Assembly (NCBI GenBank): GCA_001466705.2
Contig: LATX02000068.1
Span: forward strand, 124,001 to 188,000
Length of the DNA stretch: 64,000 nt
Source: Moniliophthora roreri
Lineage: Eukaryota; Basidiomycota; Agaricomycetes; Agaricales; Marasmiaceae
Direction of reading: 5' to 3'
Below are positions 37,296 through 50,472 of the stretch, in pieces. How positions within the stretch are numbered: the stretch's first letter is position 1; every line of letters begins with the position of its first letter. Made by a program: the position numbers and the translations under genes. The notes below the pieces were generated by a model. The model saw only the letters and a list, made by a program, of their open reading frames with translations, had not been told where the DNA came from and searched no databases.

Positions 37296-37765
37296 TCCAC
37301 CAGTTGGAGAGGCACTAAACGTGGGAGGAGGTCATGGGTGCCGTAAAAGGGACAGGGTAGGGTTAGAAATAAACCCAATCCCGCCTACCACTTTGGTTCC
37401 GAGCTGCTCAACGGCTCTCTCGTGACTGATTATGAGTTACCTGACTATTTGCAGCTCAATTAAAGCTGCTCGAACTTGAACGGGACGATTTGGAATTTTT
37501 TTGCGGGGTGTAGAACGCTCTTGTACGCAGGGAGGGCTGGTCATTCCACGTGCCAGAATTACTATAACGGGTATATTCGGCTAACAAGTCAACTACGGGT
37601 AACACGCCGCGAGATCAGGCAGACTCTATACAGCGAGGAACGAGCGATTGAGTCTGCTTACAGGAGACTAACTATTTGGCCAAACAAACTGCTCGTATCA
37701 TCATTGTCCAAAAACACATCTAAGTCTTATGAAGATGACAGGGTACACGTTACACCTTTTGCCTT
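37296..37765. other. 3' flank of UGP1
   Basis: Non-coding sequence after the UGPase stop. A 100-codon plus-strand ORF here (37476-37778) overlaps the last UGPase exon antisense and has no family fit. Confidence 0.5.
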
Positions 37766-39920
<2,155 letters not shown>

Positions 39921-40688
39921 GTCGCTGTCGAGAACAATGACGATGAGCAAAGAAATGGGAGAAAAAGCAAAGGTGATTACCGTGGATGATGAAGATTTGT
40001 TGGAGAGGAGCTAAGGAGCAAAGATTCCAAGGAAAAGGCGCGGACGATTGGGACCCTTGCTTTCTGAATATGACGTCGACTTGTACGCTGTTCTTCCACA
40101 AGCTGAGGCTCTGGGGTCTCCTCTCTGATGGGCTCAAAGGTCCACGATTTGCGCTTTGCCGCCTTGGAGGAACGGTGGAAAGGTAATACCGAATTTACTT
40201 TCTGTATCGTGTCGAATTTATACCCCTTCAAATGGCGGCTGCCTTGGACAGCAAACGTGCTTCACCCTGCCAATTTATAGGCTCATATCCTTATCCGTCG
40301 CCTGGCTTCTCCACTTTTCCCATACTGCAACGCGGCAAATCACTCCATGAGGCGCGTTTTACCCCAAAAACTTCCAGTTTTGCTAGCCAAATTTCACTTT
40401 GCTGGATTCATCGCCCTGGTGTTGCCTGGACCTGGCCCTGAATCAAGTCGAAACGTTTACAGTTCGCATGGAAAGTGTCCCCCTTGAGATCCAGAGCTGT
40501 GCATCAAATATATCATAGCTGAAAACTCTCCCTCGTCCGGGGAAGGGTACGGACGCTAAGAAGCTGGTTGCTTGGAGCAGGACTGATGAACGGACGAGAA
40601 TCTCTCAGAAGATGGCAGAAAATAGAGCTACAAGTCCTAAAAAGTCCATTCTGATTATCGATGTTACACTATGCTAAACTCAAACACA

Positions 40689-42397
40689 TCACCAATCCGT
40701 CATGATCCAGGTCGAAATTGAAACAAAAACCGTTAACGGGAACACGGCAACATCTCTGATATCACGTATATACTCGCCCAAAAAGGTTCCTCGTCTTAGG
40801 CACGAACGCAATCTGCGGTGTACCGACATCTTGCGTTCTCGGTGCCCCTGACTTCGACCCGAATGCCTCGCGGTACCCGTCAAAGGTGGCGAACGATAGC
40901 CACTTTCTTCGTCCGTCAGAGAAAAATACATGCTGTCGCTCTCATTCGACTTGACACGATGATGCTTGTTATCCATAGATCTGTTTTTAGCGTGAGATCG
41001 GTGAGGCAGGCCTTGCGTGCGAAGGAGACAGGGGACTAGAAGTATTAGGAGGGAGAATGCAATGAGAGGGAGGTATATCGACAAATATATTCCAAGCTGG
41101 TCCGGCATGAGGCAAATCGAGTCATTGAAGGCGCGGGCGGAATCTTTTGGAGAAACCAAAGACAAAAGATGATAACCTGGATATCGGATTCCCATAACCA
41201 TCGACAATGACTTGACCGTCGCTTCACGTATATGTGTGAGGCTCCCGGTCTCTGAAAAAGTATGCGTGTAGTCACAATAGTCGTGATCGTCACCACTAAA
41301 TGCAAGGGATTAGCTCAGTAGGTGAGACGATGACGAAAGACCCGCCTAAATACCAGCACTGGTGACAGGTTCGAGAGCAAAAATCGACTCGAATCCTTTC
41401 CAAGGGTATTTTGATATCCAATGCCTACGCCACGGCGTATCGTCCCCTTCTCGCGAAGGGGCCCACAGTTGGAACCTTCGGGTCGCGACAGTGGTATATG
41501 CGTCAAGAGAATGACGGGCTCCTCGTGCTCCTCTAGCATGCAAGTCAGATGCATTGTAAGCATGCCAGGAGGGCTCACGTACCCTGTGCAAACGATTTCA
41601 CAAAGTCTATGGTCCCACCACGAACGGGAACCCAGTCAGAGTACGGCTTTCCGCTACCATGCCGCCGATAATCTTCTTCCACCAAACCTGGCGCATCCAA
41701 TAAAACGAACGTGTGGTTACCAACCGTAACCTGTCGGTTCAAAGGGCCGAAATGCTTCTCATAACGTACGCGAGCATCTGGCGAAAACCAATCTTGTACT
41801 CCCAGCCTGGCCAATCATAAGTATGTTTCAGGTAGGCGTCTGATACTCCGACATACCCCGTATCGTGGTTGCCCGGGATGCAATATCGCGGTATTTTCTC
41901 GTCGAGCTTGAATATCCCGAGAAACCTTCTGTAAAGCACCTCGTATCTATTTCGGTGATTAGCATGGCGTATGAGGATGCGGGGGTTGTAGCAACACACT
42001 CGGAATCCGACATGTCCACTCGACCTCCGTCCATCATGTCCCCGAGGAAGAATACCGCATCTGGCTGTGAGCGGAGTGCGGCGCGCCAATTCTTTCGAAG
42101 GTTCAGGTCGACTATGAACCTTGTAAGCCAATTGAGAATGAAGTTGCGGTCTGGATAGGACCGCTGGTCGATGATTTGAGGGTCCGCAACTAACAAGACG
42201 TGCGTTGGTCGACTCTTCTGTTGAATATTGAATACTATGTGTACCTGTACAATAAAGGGACGCACTTTTGGAAAACTTGCATCAGGCCATGAACAGGCAC
42301 TAGAGGCTTTGTGGAAGACAACCAGCTCATACCACACGATGACCAGCACCCATAGTAACCTCAGGAAGTTCTTCAAGTAATTCCTCCCAAGCTTCAT
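40689..42397 (-). CDS. Membrane metallophosphoesterase, Ted1/Cdc1 (GPI-glycan remodelling) type
   Basis: Calcineurin-like phosphoesterase of the ER/Golgi family that removes ethanolamine phosphate from GPI anchors (family knowledge for Ted1, Cdc1 and mammalian PGAP5). It starts MKLGRNYLKN, followed by a hydrophobic N-terminal segment (LLWVLVIVWYELVVF). Metal-binding motifs appear in order: LLVADPQIID, FFLGDMMDGGR, PGNHDTG, LLTHIPLSRPEG and GDDHDYCDYTH. A second membrane segment, LSIYLPLIAFSLLILLVPCL, lies near the C-terminus, followed by a basic/Ser tail and a final hydrophobic stretch (VAVFPLTVFVSISTWIM). Several introns. Stop at 40689. Whether it is nearer to Ted1 or Cdc1 is not decided. 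Confidence 0.87.
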
Positions 42398-42636
42398 GAT
42401 CGATATAGAAGAAGACTGAACGAATATCAAGAAGCTACGTGTCGTGGCGGCGGTCGCAGCTCATTCCACCAAGTCGTGTCACCCAACGTGGCTGAAGATG
42501 AGTTATGTTTGGGCTTTCGACGCATTACCTCCGAATTGGCTACAGTATGTACTACTGCATATAACTCTATAATGGGTGTCTTATGGCTCTGAAATGGATC
42601 TTGGAAGACTAATATTGATACAGATGATAGGTGCGT

Positions 42637-43001
42637 CTATTTATGGTGCTCGGAGTGTCCGTGTCCATGGCTGTCACCGTGTTCAAACGGATGGTGGCCC
42701 TATGAGATTGATTGAGGTCGAGGAAAATTCCGGAGATTCCTAGCATCTGACTTACTATGAGCTTTCCACCATCCTGGCTGGAGAAAAGAATATATATAAG
42801 CTTGTGATAGAAACTAACAGGTACTGCAACTCACCGAACACGGTAGAATATGAAGAACCACATCGTTGCACCGAGGGCCTTCGCCATAAAATTGTATTTA
42901 AACCCAGGAAGATGGAATCCAGATGCTATGGATTGGTCAGTGACTCAGACCACCCAGGGAATAGAAAAGAACGAAAGCGTACAGGGAGGCGCGCCGGCCA
43001 T
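42637..43001 (-). CDS. Mitochondrial complex I accessory subunit, NDUFB2-like (64 aa)
   Basis: A very small four-exon gene that ORF searches miss. Exons: MAGAPP; then after GTACGC...CCATAG, SSGFHLPGFKYNFMAKALGA followed by TMWFFIFYRVR; then, after GTGAGT...CTCCAG, QDGGKLI; then, after GTAAGT...CTCATAG, GHHPFEHGDSHGHGHSEHHK and TAG at 42637-42639. All three introns have canonical ends and the frame closes perfectly. One membrane helix (ALGATMWFFIFYRVR) and a His-rich tail match fungal subunits related to NDUFB2 (AGGG) of NADH:ubiquinone oxidoreductase. Exact subunit naming is moderately sure; an alternative is a small cytochrome-oxidase-type subunit. It is divergent from the 43122 gene across 120 bp. 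Confidence 0.75.
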
Positions 43002-43121
43002 GGTCACAGAAAGAGAGGAAATTATTTGGTTATGTTGACCGAAAGTCTAGTCCGACGCGAAAATACATCTACTTCAATACTTCGGCCCTTTCCTTTTAGC
43101 CACTACCATCTCTGCGACGCG
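43002..43121. promoter_or_regulatory. 120-bp divergent promoter
   Basis: Lies between the start codons of the complex I subunit gene (minus) and the PB1-headed protein gene (plus). No obvious TATA element. The short spacing implies shared control elements. Confidence 0.5.
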
Positions 43122-46100
43122 ATGGCCGGGGTTGCGCAGACCAGTCACGAATCTAATCTTCCTAGGATCACTTACCATGCGACAAATAGGACATTTGACC
43201 GACTGTTTAGAGGTATATGATTCGGTTCGTGCTTCCGCCACGCGTGCTCAAGTTTTGTAGAAACTTCATTGACGGAGATGAAACAAGTTGTGCGGCGGAA
43301 ACTTGGACTAGCTGGCAATGAAGTCGTGTTGCTGTCGCAAATTCGGTCGGGAAAATTGATTGACCTCGAGGACGGTGTGTCACTAGTCGTAATTTCCGAT
43401 GCGACCTAATTAACGATTAGATGACGATTTTGACGCGTTTCGTGCGCTCGCTCACTCAGCTGCGTCTGTAGATGTAAGGGTGACGGTGGAGGTGGTGAAT
43501 TTGATTTGGCTAGCATACTTGAGCTCCCAGTCTCACCTTGTATTTTATAGGCATCCAGCGGAGTGCAAACTCCTGAAGTCAATCAATCGTTGTCAACTCC
43601 CAATGAAGAGTCTTCCGATCAAGCTTCAAGCGGTGGTCGGAAACGCAAAGTTGTATTAACCGAAGCAGAAGCAGAATCTCCCCATGAAGATATGCAAGGA
43701 ACTTTACCCCCTTCTAAAAGACGGCGCGCAAACACAACCTCCGGACCTAAATTATACATCTCACAACCGGTTGAACTCGTCTCTGAAACGCAAACATCAC
43801 AACCTTTCCAGAAAACCAACCTTTCCACGACGTCGGCTACACCTGCGTCCTCAACAGAGAACGTGCGACCTGCCACGCTGCTTTTACCTACCCCTGCGCC
43901 TACACAACGTATGGCAATGAACCAAATCGAAGGTCCTACACCTTCAGGTACTACGGAACCACAGACGAAGAAGTCGAAGAGGAAGAAGGCTATAAAGTCT
44001 AGCGAGATCGTCGAGGAGGAGGCCCAGGTTCCAAATCCCACACAGACGGAAGCATCGATCACCGAGAAAAAGAAGCGGAAAAAGAAGAAGAAAGATGGAG
44101 AGTTACAAGAGGCAGAGGTAAAGTTATCCAAGACCGCTACGCAGGCTTCCAAAAGCATAGAGATTGAGCGTACAAATCAAGGGCGGTTTCCTGAAGAGTT
44201 AGCGACAGCAATATCGAAAACCCGAGGTTCGTTGGTTTCGTTCTACATGCAGATCGTACTGCTTTAGTGTCTCGTTAGATTTAGCAGACAAGGAGTCTGA
44301 GAATCCAGTCAAGAGTCAGTTCTCAGACATAGAAATCGTCGTAGACTTCTGACTTATCACAGGCAACAAACCTACGAAGTCCAAAGGAACGGAAGAGCGA
44401 GCAATTAAAGAATCAACCGAGCAGACAAATGACATGGACATAGATCCGAGTGGTAAAAACGTCCCCTTGCAACTCTCGAGCCCTGCTTAATCAAGATCTC
44501 AGGACCTTCAACAAGTTCGGGGATCAAAATACTGACCGCCAAAACCATGAGTGGTAGAACAACTTGTAGGTTGCTCGGTGAATAGACCGATTTTCATATT
44601 GAACACAGTGGTGCAGCCAAAACAACAAAGAGCCGAGGGAAGACGGGTGCTGAAGCACCGGTCGACAACAGTTTGTTGTTCTAGCTCATCATCCGACCAT
44701 TCACCTAATTTCCAATGCATTAGTGGATACCTCTCAATCTCAGACACCTGGACTGAAGAGGCATCGTCACTCTGCAACAGATGCTGAGCTAGATGCCTGT
44801 GCTCGATCAATTCGGGATCTTATTCGCCAAAAGACACAAAGCAGCACGTCCTCTGCTGCATCCGCCCTAGCGAAGACTTCAGCTCCGGAGTTACCGAAGA
44901 AAACCGTTCACCAGAAACCTGTTTCGCAGAAAAAAGTGCTTTGACATCTCTGAGTATATCCAGAGCAGATCCTGATGTCTTTCTTCCTGTCATTGATACA
45001 GATTACCACTTCCACAAGAACTGAACTTGAAAGCCCCGAGTCGGACGATGCCTCTCAGATTGTTCCTGCCAAAGGTCCTACCCAGAGTAAGGTAGTCAAA
45101 CCTTAAGATTGCTTGATATTCCAGTTGATTATGTTTGATATTATTTTCAGACTCCAGTCGTTCCTCCCTCGCAAAAACGACCCGCACCAGATAGTGACTC
45201 CGACGATTCGTTGAAAGCGATTAGTCTTGCGGCTAAGAGGAAATACACCGAGCACGCTGAAGAGTCTAGTTCCAAGATCAACATTCAGGACGTGTTACAA
45301 GGACCTACTAAAAGACATATAACGATTGACAACGCGCTACAAGTTGATATAGCGGGACAGCACGATACGCAGGATGTGGTACTTGAAGAAGAGCAGGTAG
45401 AAAAGACTAGGAGTCGGCGAAGGTTCTCGGGAGCACGCCGTGCAGGGTCTTCTTCAGACTCGGAGATGGAGGTGGGAGGTGATGCAGGAGGTGACGATGA
45501 TCCGAGCGACCTTGACGTGTCCTCGATACCCTCGAAAACGCCCAGTGTTCCTCCGGGAATCCAATGTGTGTCTGCTAGTAACCAAGAGGTGCCGAATCCG
45601 TCGAATAGCAAAGGTCCCACTGCGAAAAAAAGCAGCCTATTCGCATCGTCAGTGCCAGCGAGCGGCCGAGACGCAGAGGCCACCGTTCTCGAGTCTTTTT
45701 CAATGGCTAGCGATGCCGCGGAAGCGCCTCCTCAAGTCGGAAAGGCTGTCGCCAAGGCGATAGAAGGTGCAACCTCCTTGGGATCTCCGCGAGGTTCGGG
45801 CGATGATATTGATCCTATTGAACCTACCATCACTACTCGCGAAGGCAGTCCGATTGAACCCGCATCACAACTTCCCCGCAATTCACCAGTATCCCCGGTC
45901 ATCTCACGAATGAAGAAGCGGGGTGGGAAATCCCAAGACATTCCGACTTCTGTTCTCGTTCCGAAGGTGCCATCGCACCGCGGGAGACCATCTAAAACTC
46001 AACCTGTGACATCCCATGAAACAGCCATCAGAGACAGCGTTGTGAAGATGACTAGGAGTCGTTCAAAGCTCTCTACCACTAACGCACCAATCACTGAGCC

Positions 46101-46746
46101 GCGTAAAGTCTCAGCAAAGCCTACTCAGTCAGATAACTCGGATACTGAGGAGGAAGGCCAGGAAATAACACCGAAGGCGCGTTCGCAGAAGAGTTCCAGC
46201 GAAAATTCTCGCTCTGAATCTGCCCAAGCCTCCCCGAAACAACTCTCACAAGCTACATGGACTGCTCTCCCAGTATCTTCGCCCACGGAACCGGATACGG
46301 TTTCTATGGTTGATGAACTGCAAAGCACTCCAGGACACGATGTGCGGCTCGAGGATCCGTTATTCATACCAAGCGAAACCCAGCCAGGTTTCCCATTCTC
46401 ACAGTACCAGGACATGGAAACTCAATCCATCAATGATCTACCTCATTCTCCAGACGATTCCGACGACGAAGAAGAGGTTGTGCAGTCTGTGACTACTCAG
46501 ATCAGACGTCCTTCTAATACATCTACCTTCCGAGGTTTATCCCAAATAGCAAGCCAACCAAGGGGTCAGAAGTTTGGCGCGTCACCATTGCCGTCCTCGC
46601 AACCCGTTCGACCCAAACCGCGTGCAACTGAAGACCTTTATGGCAGAGCAGCGATGGATTCGGGTGAATCTGATTCTGACTCTGAGTCGGATGCGGGGAT
46701 ATCACATATTCCTAAGTCCAGACGTGCAGGGAAAAGGAAGGCATAG
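43122..46746 (+). CDS. Large Ser/Lys-rich nuclear-type protein with N-terminal PB1-like fold
   Basis: The product is not recognised by name. The ATG at 43122 gives MAGVAQTSHESNLPRITYH. Introns at about 43212 and 43375 join ATNRTFDRLFRETSLTEMKQ, VVRRKLGLAGNEVVLLSQIR, SGKLIDLEDDDDFDAFRALA and SVDVRVTVE. The basic strand, helix and acidic DLEDDDDFDAFRAL loop look like a PB1/ubiquitin-like interaction domain (acidic OPCA-type motif). The rest, more than 900 residues over about eight exons, is low-complexity: bipartite basic runs (RKRKVVL, KKKRKKKKK, SRRRF), many SP/SD/SQ sites (SSSDSEMEV) and an SDSDSESDAG tail ending RRAGKRKA. It is probably nuclear or nucleolar. The mid-gene exon limits between 44270 and 45210 are approximate. 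Confidence 0.72.
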
Positions 46747-46779
46747 ACGGCATTATCTATATATTCGCGTCTATCGGTC

Positions 46780-47389
46780 TCATCGCTCCTCTTGATATCG
46801 CTGTTCACCACTACTACCTTGCACCACTTTGACACTGTTCTTGCATTCCAGACGTTCATCAACTCTAAAAACATGAGTAGTGTATATACAGGGTTCTTGA
46901 TTACATTCATGTGAATGTAGTATGCATGATTGGCTACCTGGATTATCTAGTTCTAAACGTAGTAGTTGAGCACCAGGCAAGTGACCACCCGGCGTGGCAT
47001 TCGTCTTCCCTTCGTCTGGGTCTTTTGGAAGGACGGGTGTAACCAGGTCACACTCGGGCTCTCTACTTGAAGTTTGTGTCTTGATAGTAGAGATCGTCAT
47101 GTTGACATGTGGAAGCGTAAGATGCTCGTTGTCAGAGCTGACGAGTACACCAGAGCAGACCCAGCATAAGGCCATGGCATTTAACGCCACCTGTATTTCC
47201 AATCCTTGTTAGTACGAGCCTAATGTAAAGCCGAGATAGACTGACATCGATAACACAGAGGCTCAAACACATACATACATCCTTCTTGCCTTCCACATGC
47301 GAGGAAGATGGCGTATTTGGTCTAATGTTGGCCCGTTCAGAAGAGTAAGCAGTGTTGTAATTCTCACTTACAGTGGTGATACCAGCCAT
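46780..47389 (-). CDS. Small protein of unknown function
   Basis: Not recognised. The ATG at 47389 starts MAGITT. GTAAGT to ACATTAG-type splicing gives TKYAIFLACGRQEGCMY. A second intron of about 90 nt ends AATACAG before VALNAMALCWVCSGVLVSS, DNEHLTLPHVNMTISTIKT and a polar acidic region. A last intron near 46880-46950 leads to the C-terminus ending RYQEER at 46780-46782. It contains one probable hydrophobic helix with two cysteines. It is tail-to-tail with the preceding gene, stops only 33 bp apart, so the transcripts must overlap. Exon phases are plausible but unproven. Confidence 0.5.
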
Positions 47390-48698
47390 AGCGAGTCCAG
47401 ATAAATAGGGTTAACCGAGCATGAGTCAGCGATGACCCCCGGGCCACTGAAGTCTTAGTGACTTTGCTTTTTTTTTTTTTTGAGTTCAGGGCTAAAAGCA
47501 AAGGCAAGAGGAACACCAAGGCCAAATTCTGCACGATCTCGTAGACTAATAGTACTACTACCCCGCACAGCAAAAATAAAGGGTCGAGAGTCACAAAGAG
47601 TGAGTTTATTGCGCTTGAATGCGTGCAAGGGAAGCTCTATGGCACACATCCCGTTCTCCATCATGGAACTCAATCTTTCGAACAAGACAAACCCACAACA
47701 AAACGGAGTACCCACAGAGGCAGATGCCACACGCAGTATATATTATCAACTTGCGAAGAGGACCTACGGGAGGTGTCCATACGATGCGAGTCTGTAGATG
47801 AAGTTAAGTGTAAGTGTTTGACCATGCGACATTCACTGCACCTTCTCAATAAGAAAGAAGTATGTGAACACCTAGGATTGACTGCGCTAGCGATGCTCAT
47901 ACATTAGCGAACGATGGACACTTTAATAATTACGAAGAAGATGAGGCAAGATGTAATGGGTATTCTGCACGATCGAGGGTTCTTGTAGAGACCAACACTC
48001 ATCGCGAGCATCTCAGCTAAAAATTGCAGACAGCTGAAATTTTATTATGTGATATTCCACAGAAGAACACAAAAAGCCACCTGCCACAATACTGTGTCAG
48101 TGCACCCCAGACCAAGGGAGTGAATGCTACTACGCACGTCGAAATCCGAATTAGAAGGAGTAATACCCTTCCCTGGGTCAAGCTTCTCGAAGGACTACAC
48201 CTAGGAGATGAACGCAGCTTGTAAGAGCTGAGAGAGCGCGATAACTATGCGATGTCGAGTCCATCATAAACACTCCTTAAGAGCGTAACCGTGAAAATCG
48301 AGACTGAAACTCGGTTTGGGCCAGAAACTCTCCTTGAAAGAGGTACAGTAATTCTGTTCGGGGGGCGATTCGGGAGACTGAGGAGCCTGTACATGTTCAG
48401 TGTTTGCTTTCGGGCACCTTGTAGGCTGTCAAAGAATAATGCTACTCCGTAAGCTGCATTGGCGAGGGAATCGGGAGATTAAAACGAATGATATCAGAGA
48501 AAGGACAAAGCCTGGACAGGCGGGTGGGAGCTAGGCCTGTAACCGTCCGTTTTGTGACGATGGCAAGCATGTAAGTTACCGAGGTGGGAGCGCTTGGAGG
48601 TCGCCTGGAAAATCACGTGGGCGGTAAGCGACATCATATAACGCCGCAGAAAAATTTTCTCTCTGACCCCAACACGTTGCTCGACTAGCCAGTCGTCT
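47390..48698. other. Intergenic, no supported gene
   Basis: Contains a long T-run (about 47466-47482) and several overlapping short ORFs in both directions without family fit. The right end is the CPA1 promoter. A minus-strand open stretch at 47455-47730 could be an unrecognised exon but has no supporting neighbours. Confidence 0.35.
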
Positions 48699-48813
48699 AT
48701 GTTCTTTACTCAAAACACACGCGACGAGTAAGTCGACCCTTAGAGACGTTGTCATTTACTTAACCCCTCCCAGTTATCTCAGTGACCTTGTTTTCTCGCT
48801 CTTAAATCATTAA
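48699..48813 (+). promoter_or_regulatory. CPA1 leader uORF encoding an arginine attenuator peptide, intron-split
   Basis: In the 5' leader of CPA1, the ATG at 48699 reads MFFTQNTRDD. A canonical intron (GTAAGT at 48728 to CAG at 48773, 46 nt) splits the Asp codon, and the frame continues YLSDLVFSLLNH to TAA at 48811-48813. The product is 22 residues, and its DDYLSD core matches the conserved DYLSD of the fungal arginine attenuator peptide, which stalls ribosomes at high arginine and lowers translation of the downstream CPA1/arg-2 ORF (established in Neurospora and yeast). The stop lies 15 nt before the CPA1 ATG. Without splicing the uORF would end after 10 residues and lose the core, so splicing would decide arginine sensitivity (inference). 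Confidence 0.85.
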
Positions 48814-48828
48814 AGGATCAAATCCACC

Positions 48829-50308
48829 ATGTTGGCCAAAAAGCTATCTCAAAATCTTTTCTCAATCCCGCGAATCACTCGAGGACTGGCTACACATGCT
48901 CACCCTGGAGTTCTGTCCTCTTTACCTGCCATTCTTCACCTTAAAACGGGACAATCCTTCAAGGGACGCTCGTTTGGTACCCCCCGAAGCGTTTACGGAG
49001 AAACCGTTTTCTCTACCTCAATCACATCTTGTAGGTACACGTTTTCTCACATGTATCCACTTTGTTTACACTGGAATCTCCTAGATACCGAGTCAATGAC
49101 TGACCCATCGTACCGTGGACAGATCCTTGTCTTCACAACCCCACTTATCGGCAATTATGGTGTTCCCAACAATACCGCGCCGTACGATTCTCAGGATGTC
49201 GGAGTTGTCCTCGAATCCCAAGGCATACAATGTAGTGCTATTGTAGTTGGCGACTTGGCAGAACGCTTTTCTCATTATTCTGCTGTTGAGTCGTTGCAGT
49301 CGTGGTGCCATCGACATAATATTCCAGGGATCACCGGCGTCGATACTCGTGCCATTACGCGACTCCTCCGAGACCAAGGTACAACGCTGGGTCGTCTAGC
49401 TGTTGGACCGGATGCCTCATTGCCAGCCCCTGAGGCGCACGATTATTGGGATCCCTCGCTTGAAAATCTCGTTGATCAAGTCTCTACCAAAGAACCATAC
49501 GAACTCAATCCTACCGGATCTGTTAAAGTCGCGGTGCTCGACTTCGGTGCAAAGGCCAACATTTTACGTTCTCTGGTCCGCCGTGGCGCAGCGGTTACCG
49601 TCCTGCCATGGAACTATGATTTCAATACCATTCGGAGTCGCTTCGATGGTCTCTTCCTGAGCAATGGCCCCGGTGATCCAGGTCACTGCATGGAAGCTGC
49701 TCTCAAGCTCCGCAAAACGCTGGAGGAGTGGCACAAGCCAGTGTTCGGTATCTGCATGGGACATCAGATCATTGGAATGGCCGCTGGATTGGATGCGTAC
49801 CGAATGACCTTTGGTAACCGTGGTCACAATCAGCCCGTACTCGCCTTGGCATCTGCAGGCTCTATTCGCGCCGGTCGTGTCTATGTCACCAGGTATGTTC
49901 GGCTGGAGTCGGGGTTTGCCAAGCTCATGCATTTCCATTTATAGCCAGAACCATCAATACGCATTGAAGTTGCAGGATCCCTTCCCTCAAGGATGGGAGC
50001 CGTTTTTCATCAATTGCAATGACTCTTCCGTTGAAGGCATCAAGTCTACTACTGACTCGGGGAAGAAGGTGTGGGGGGTTCAATTTCACCCTGAAAGTGC
50101 TGGTGGGCCTCTTGACACTATTGAGGTTAGTACAGCTGCTACTCTTTTTGAACCTTTCTGTTCATTAATAATTCTACAGATGTTTAGCGACTTCATCGCG
50201 GAGTGCCATGCACAGAAACTTAAGGATCAGAGAGTTAACGATAATGTTATCGTCGATACACTCATGCAGAACCAAACCTCCGCTCCACAAATTGCTGTCG
50301 CTGCTTGA
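48829..50308 (+). CDS. CPA1: Carbamoyl-phosphate synthase, arginine-specific small subunit
   Basis: Glutamine amidotransferase subunit that supplies ammonia for carbamoyl phosphate in arginine synthesis. The start at 48829 (CCACC context) gives MLAKKLSQNLFSIPRITRGL, consistent with a mitochondrial targeting peptide. N-terminal domain: ILHLKTGQSFKGRSFGTP, a GTAGGT...CCTAG intron, then YTESMTDPSYRGQILVFTTP. Class I amidotransferase motifs: GLFLSNGPGDPGH, the nucleophile loop FGICMGHQIIG, and the catalytic His-Glu GVQFHPESAGGP. Further introns are at about 49893-49944 and 50128-50180. It ends QIAVAA with TGA. About 440 residues, normal for the family. Translation is likely controlled by the preceding attenuator uORF. 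Confidence 0.96.
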
Positions 50309-50472
50309 AATTGGATTTGAGAGTACTGTATTATATTATATGATTCTGAAGAAAAGAATAAATAGCTGGTTTTTGGGAGAAAAAACCTAATCTTGAGAAT
50401 TTCAGTAAGTGGCCGTGGGCACGTCATTGAATGACACTGCCACTGCTATAAATCACTTATCCACCAGTTACC

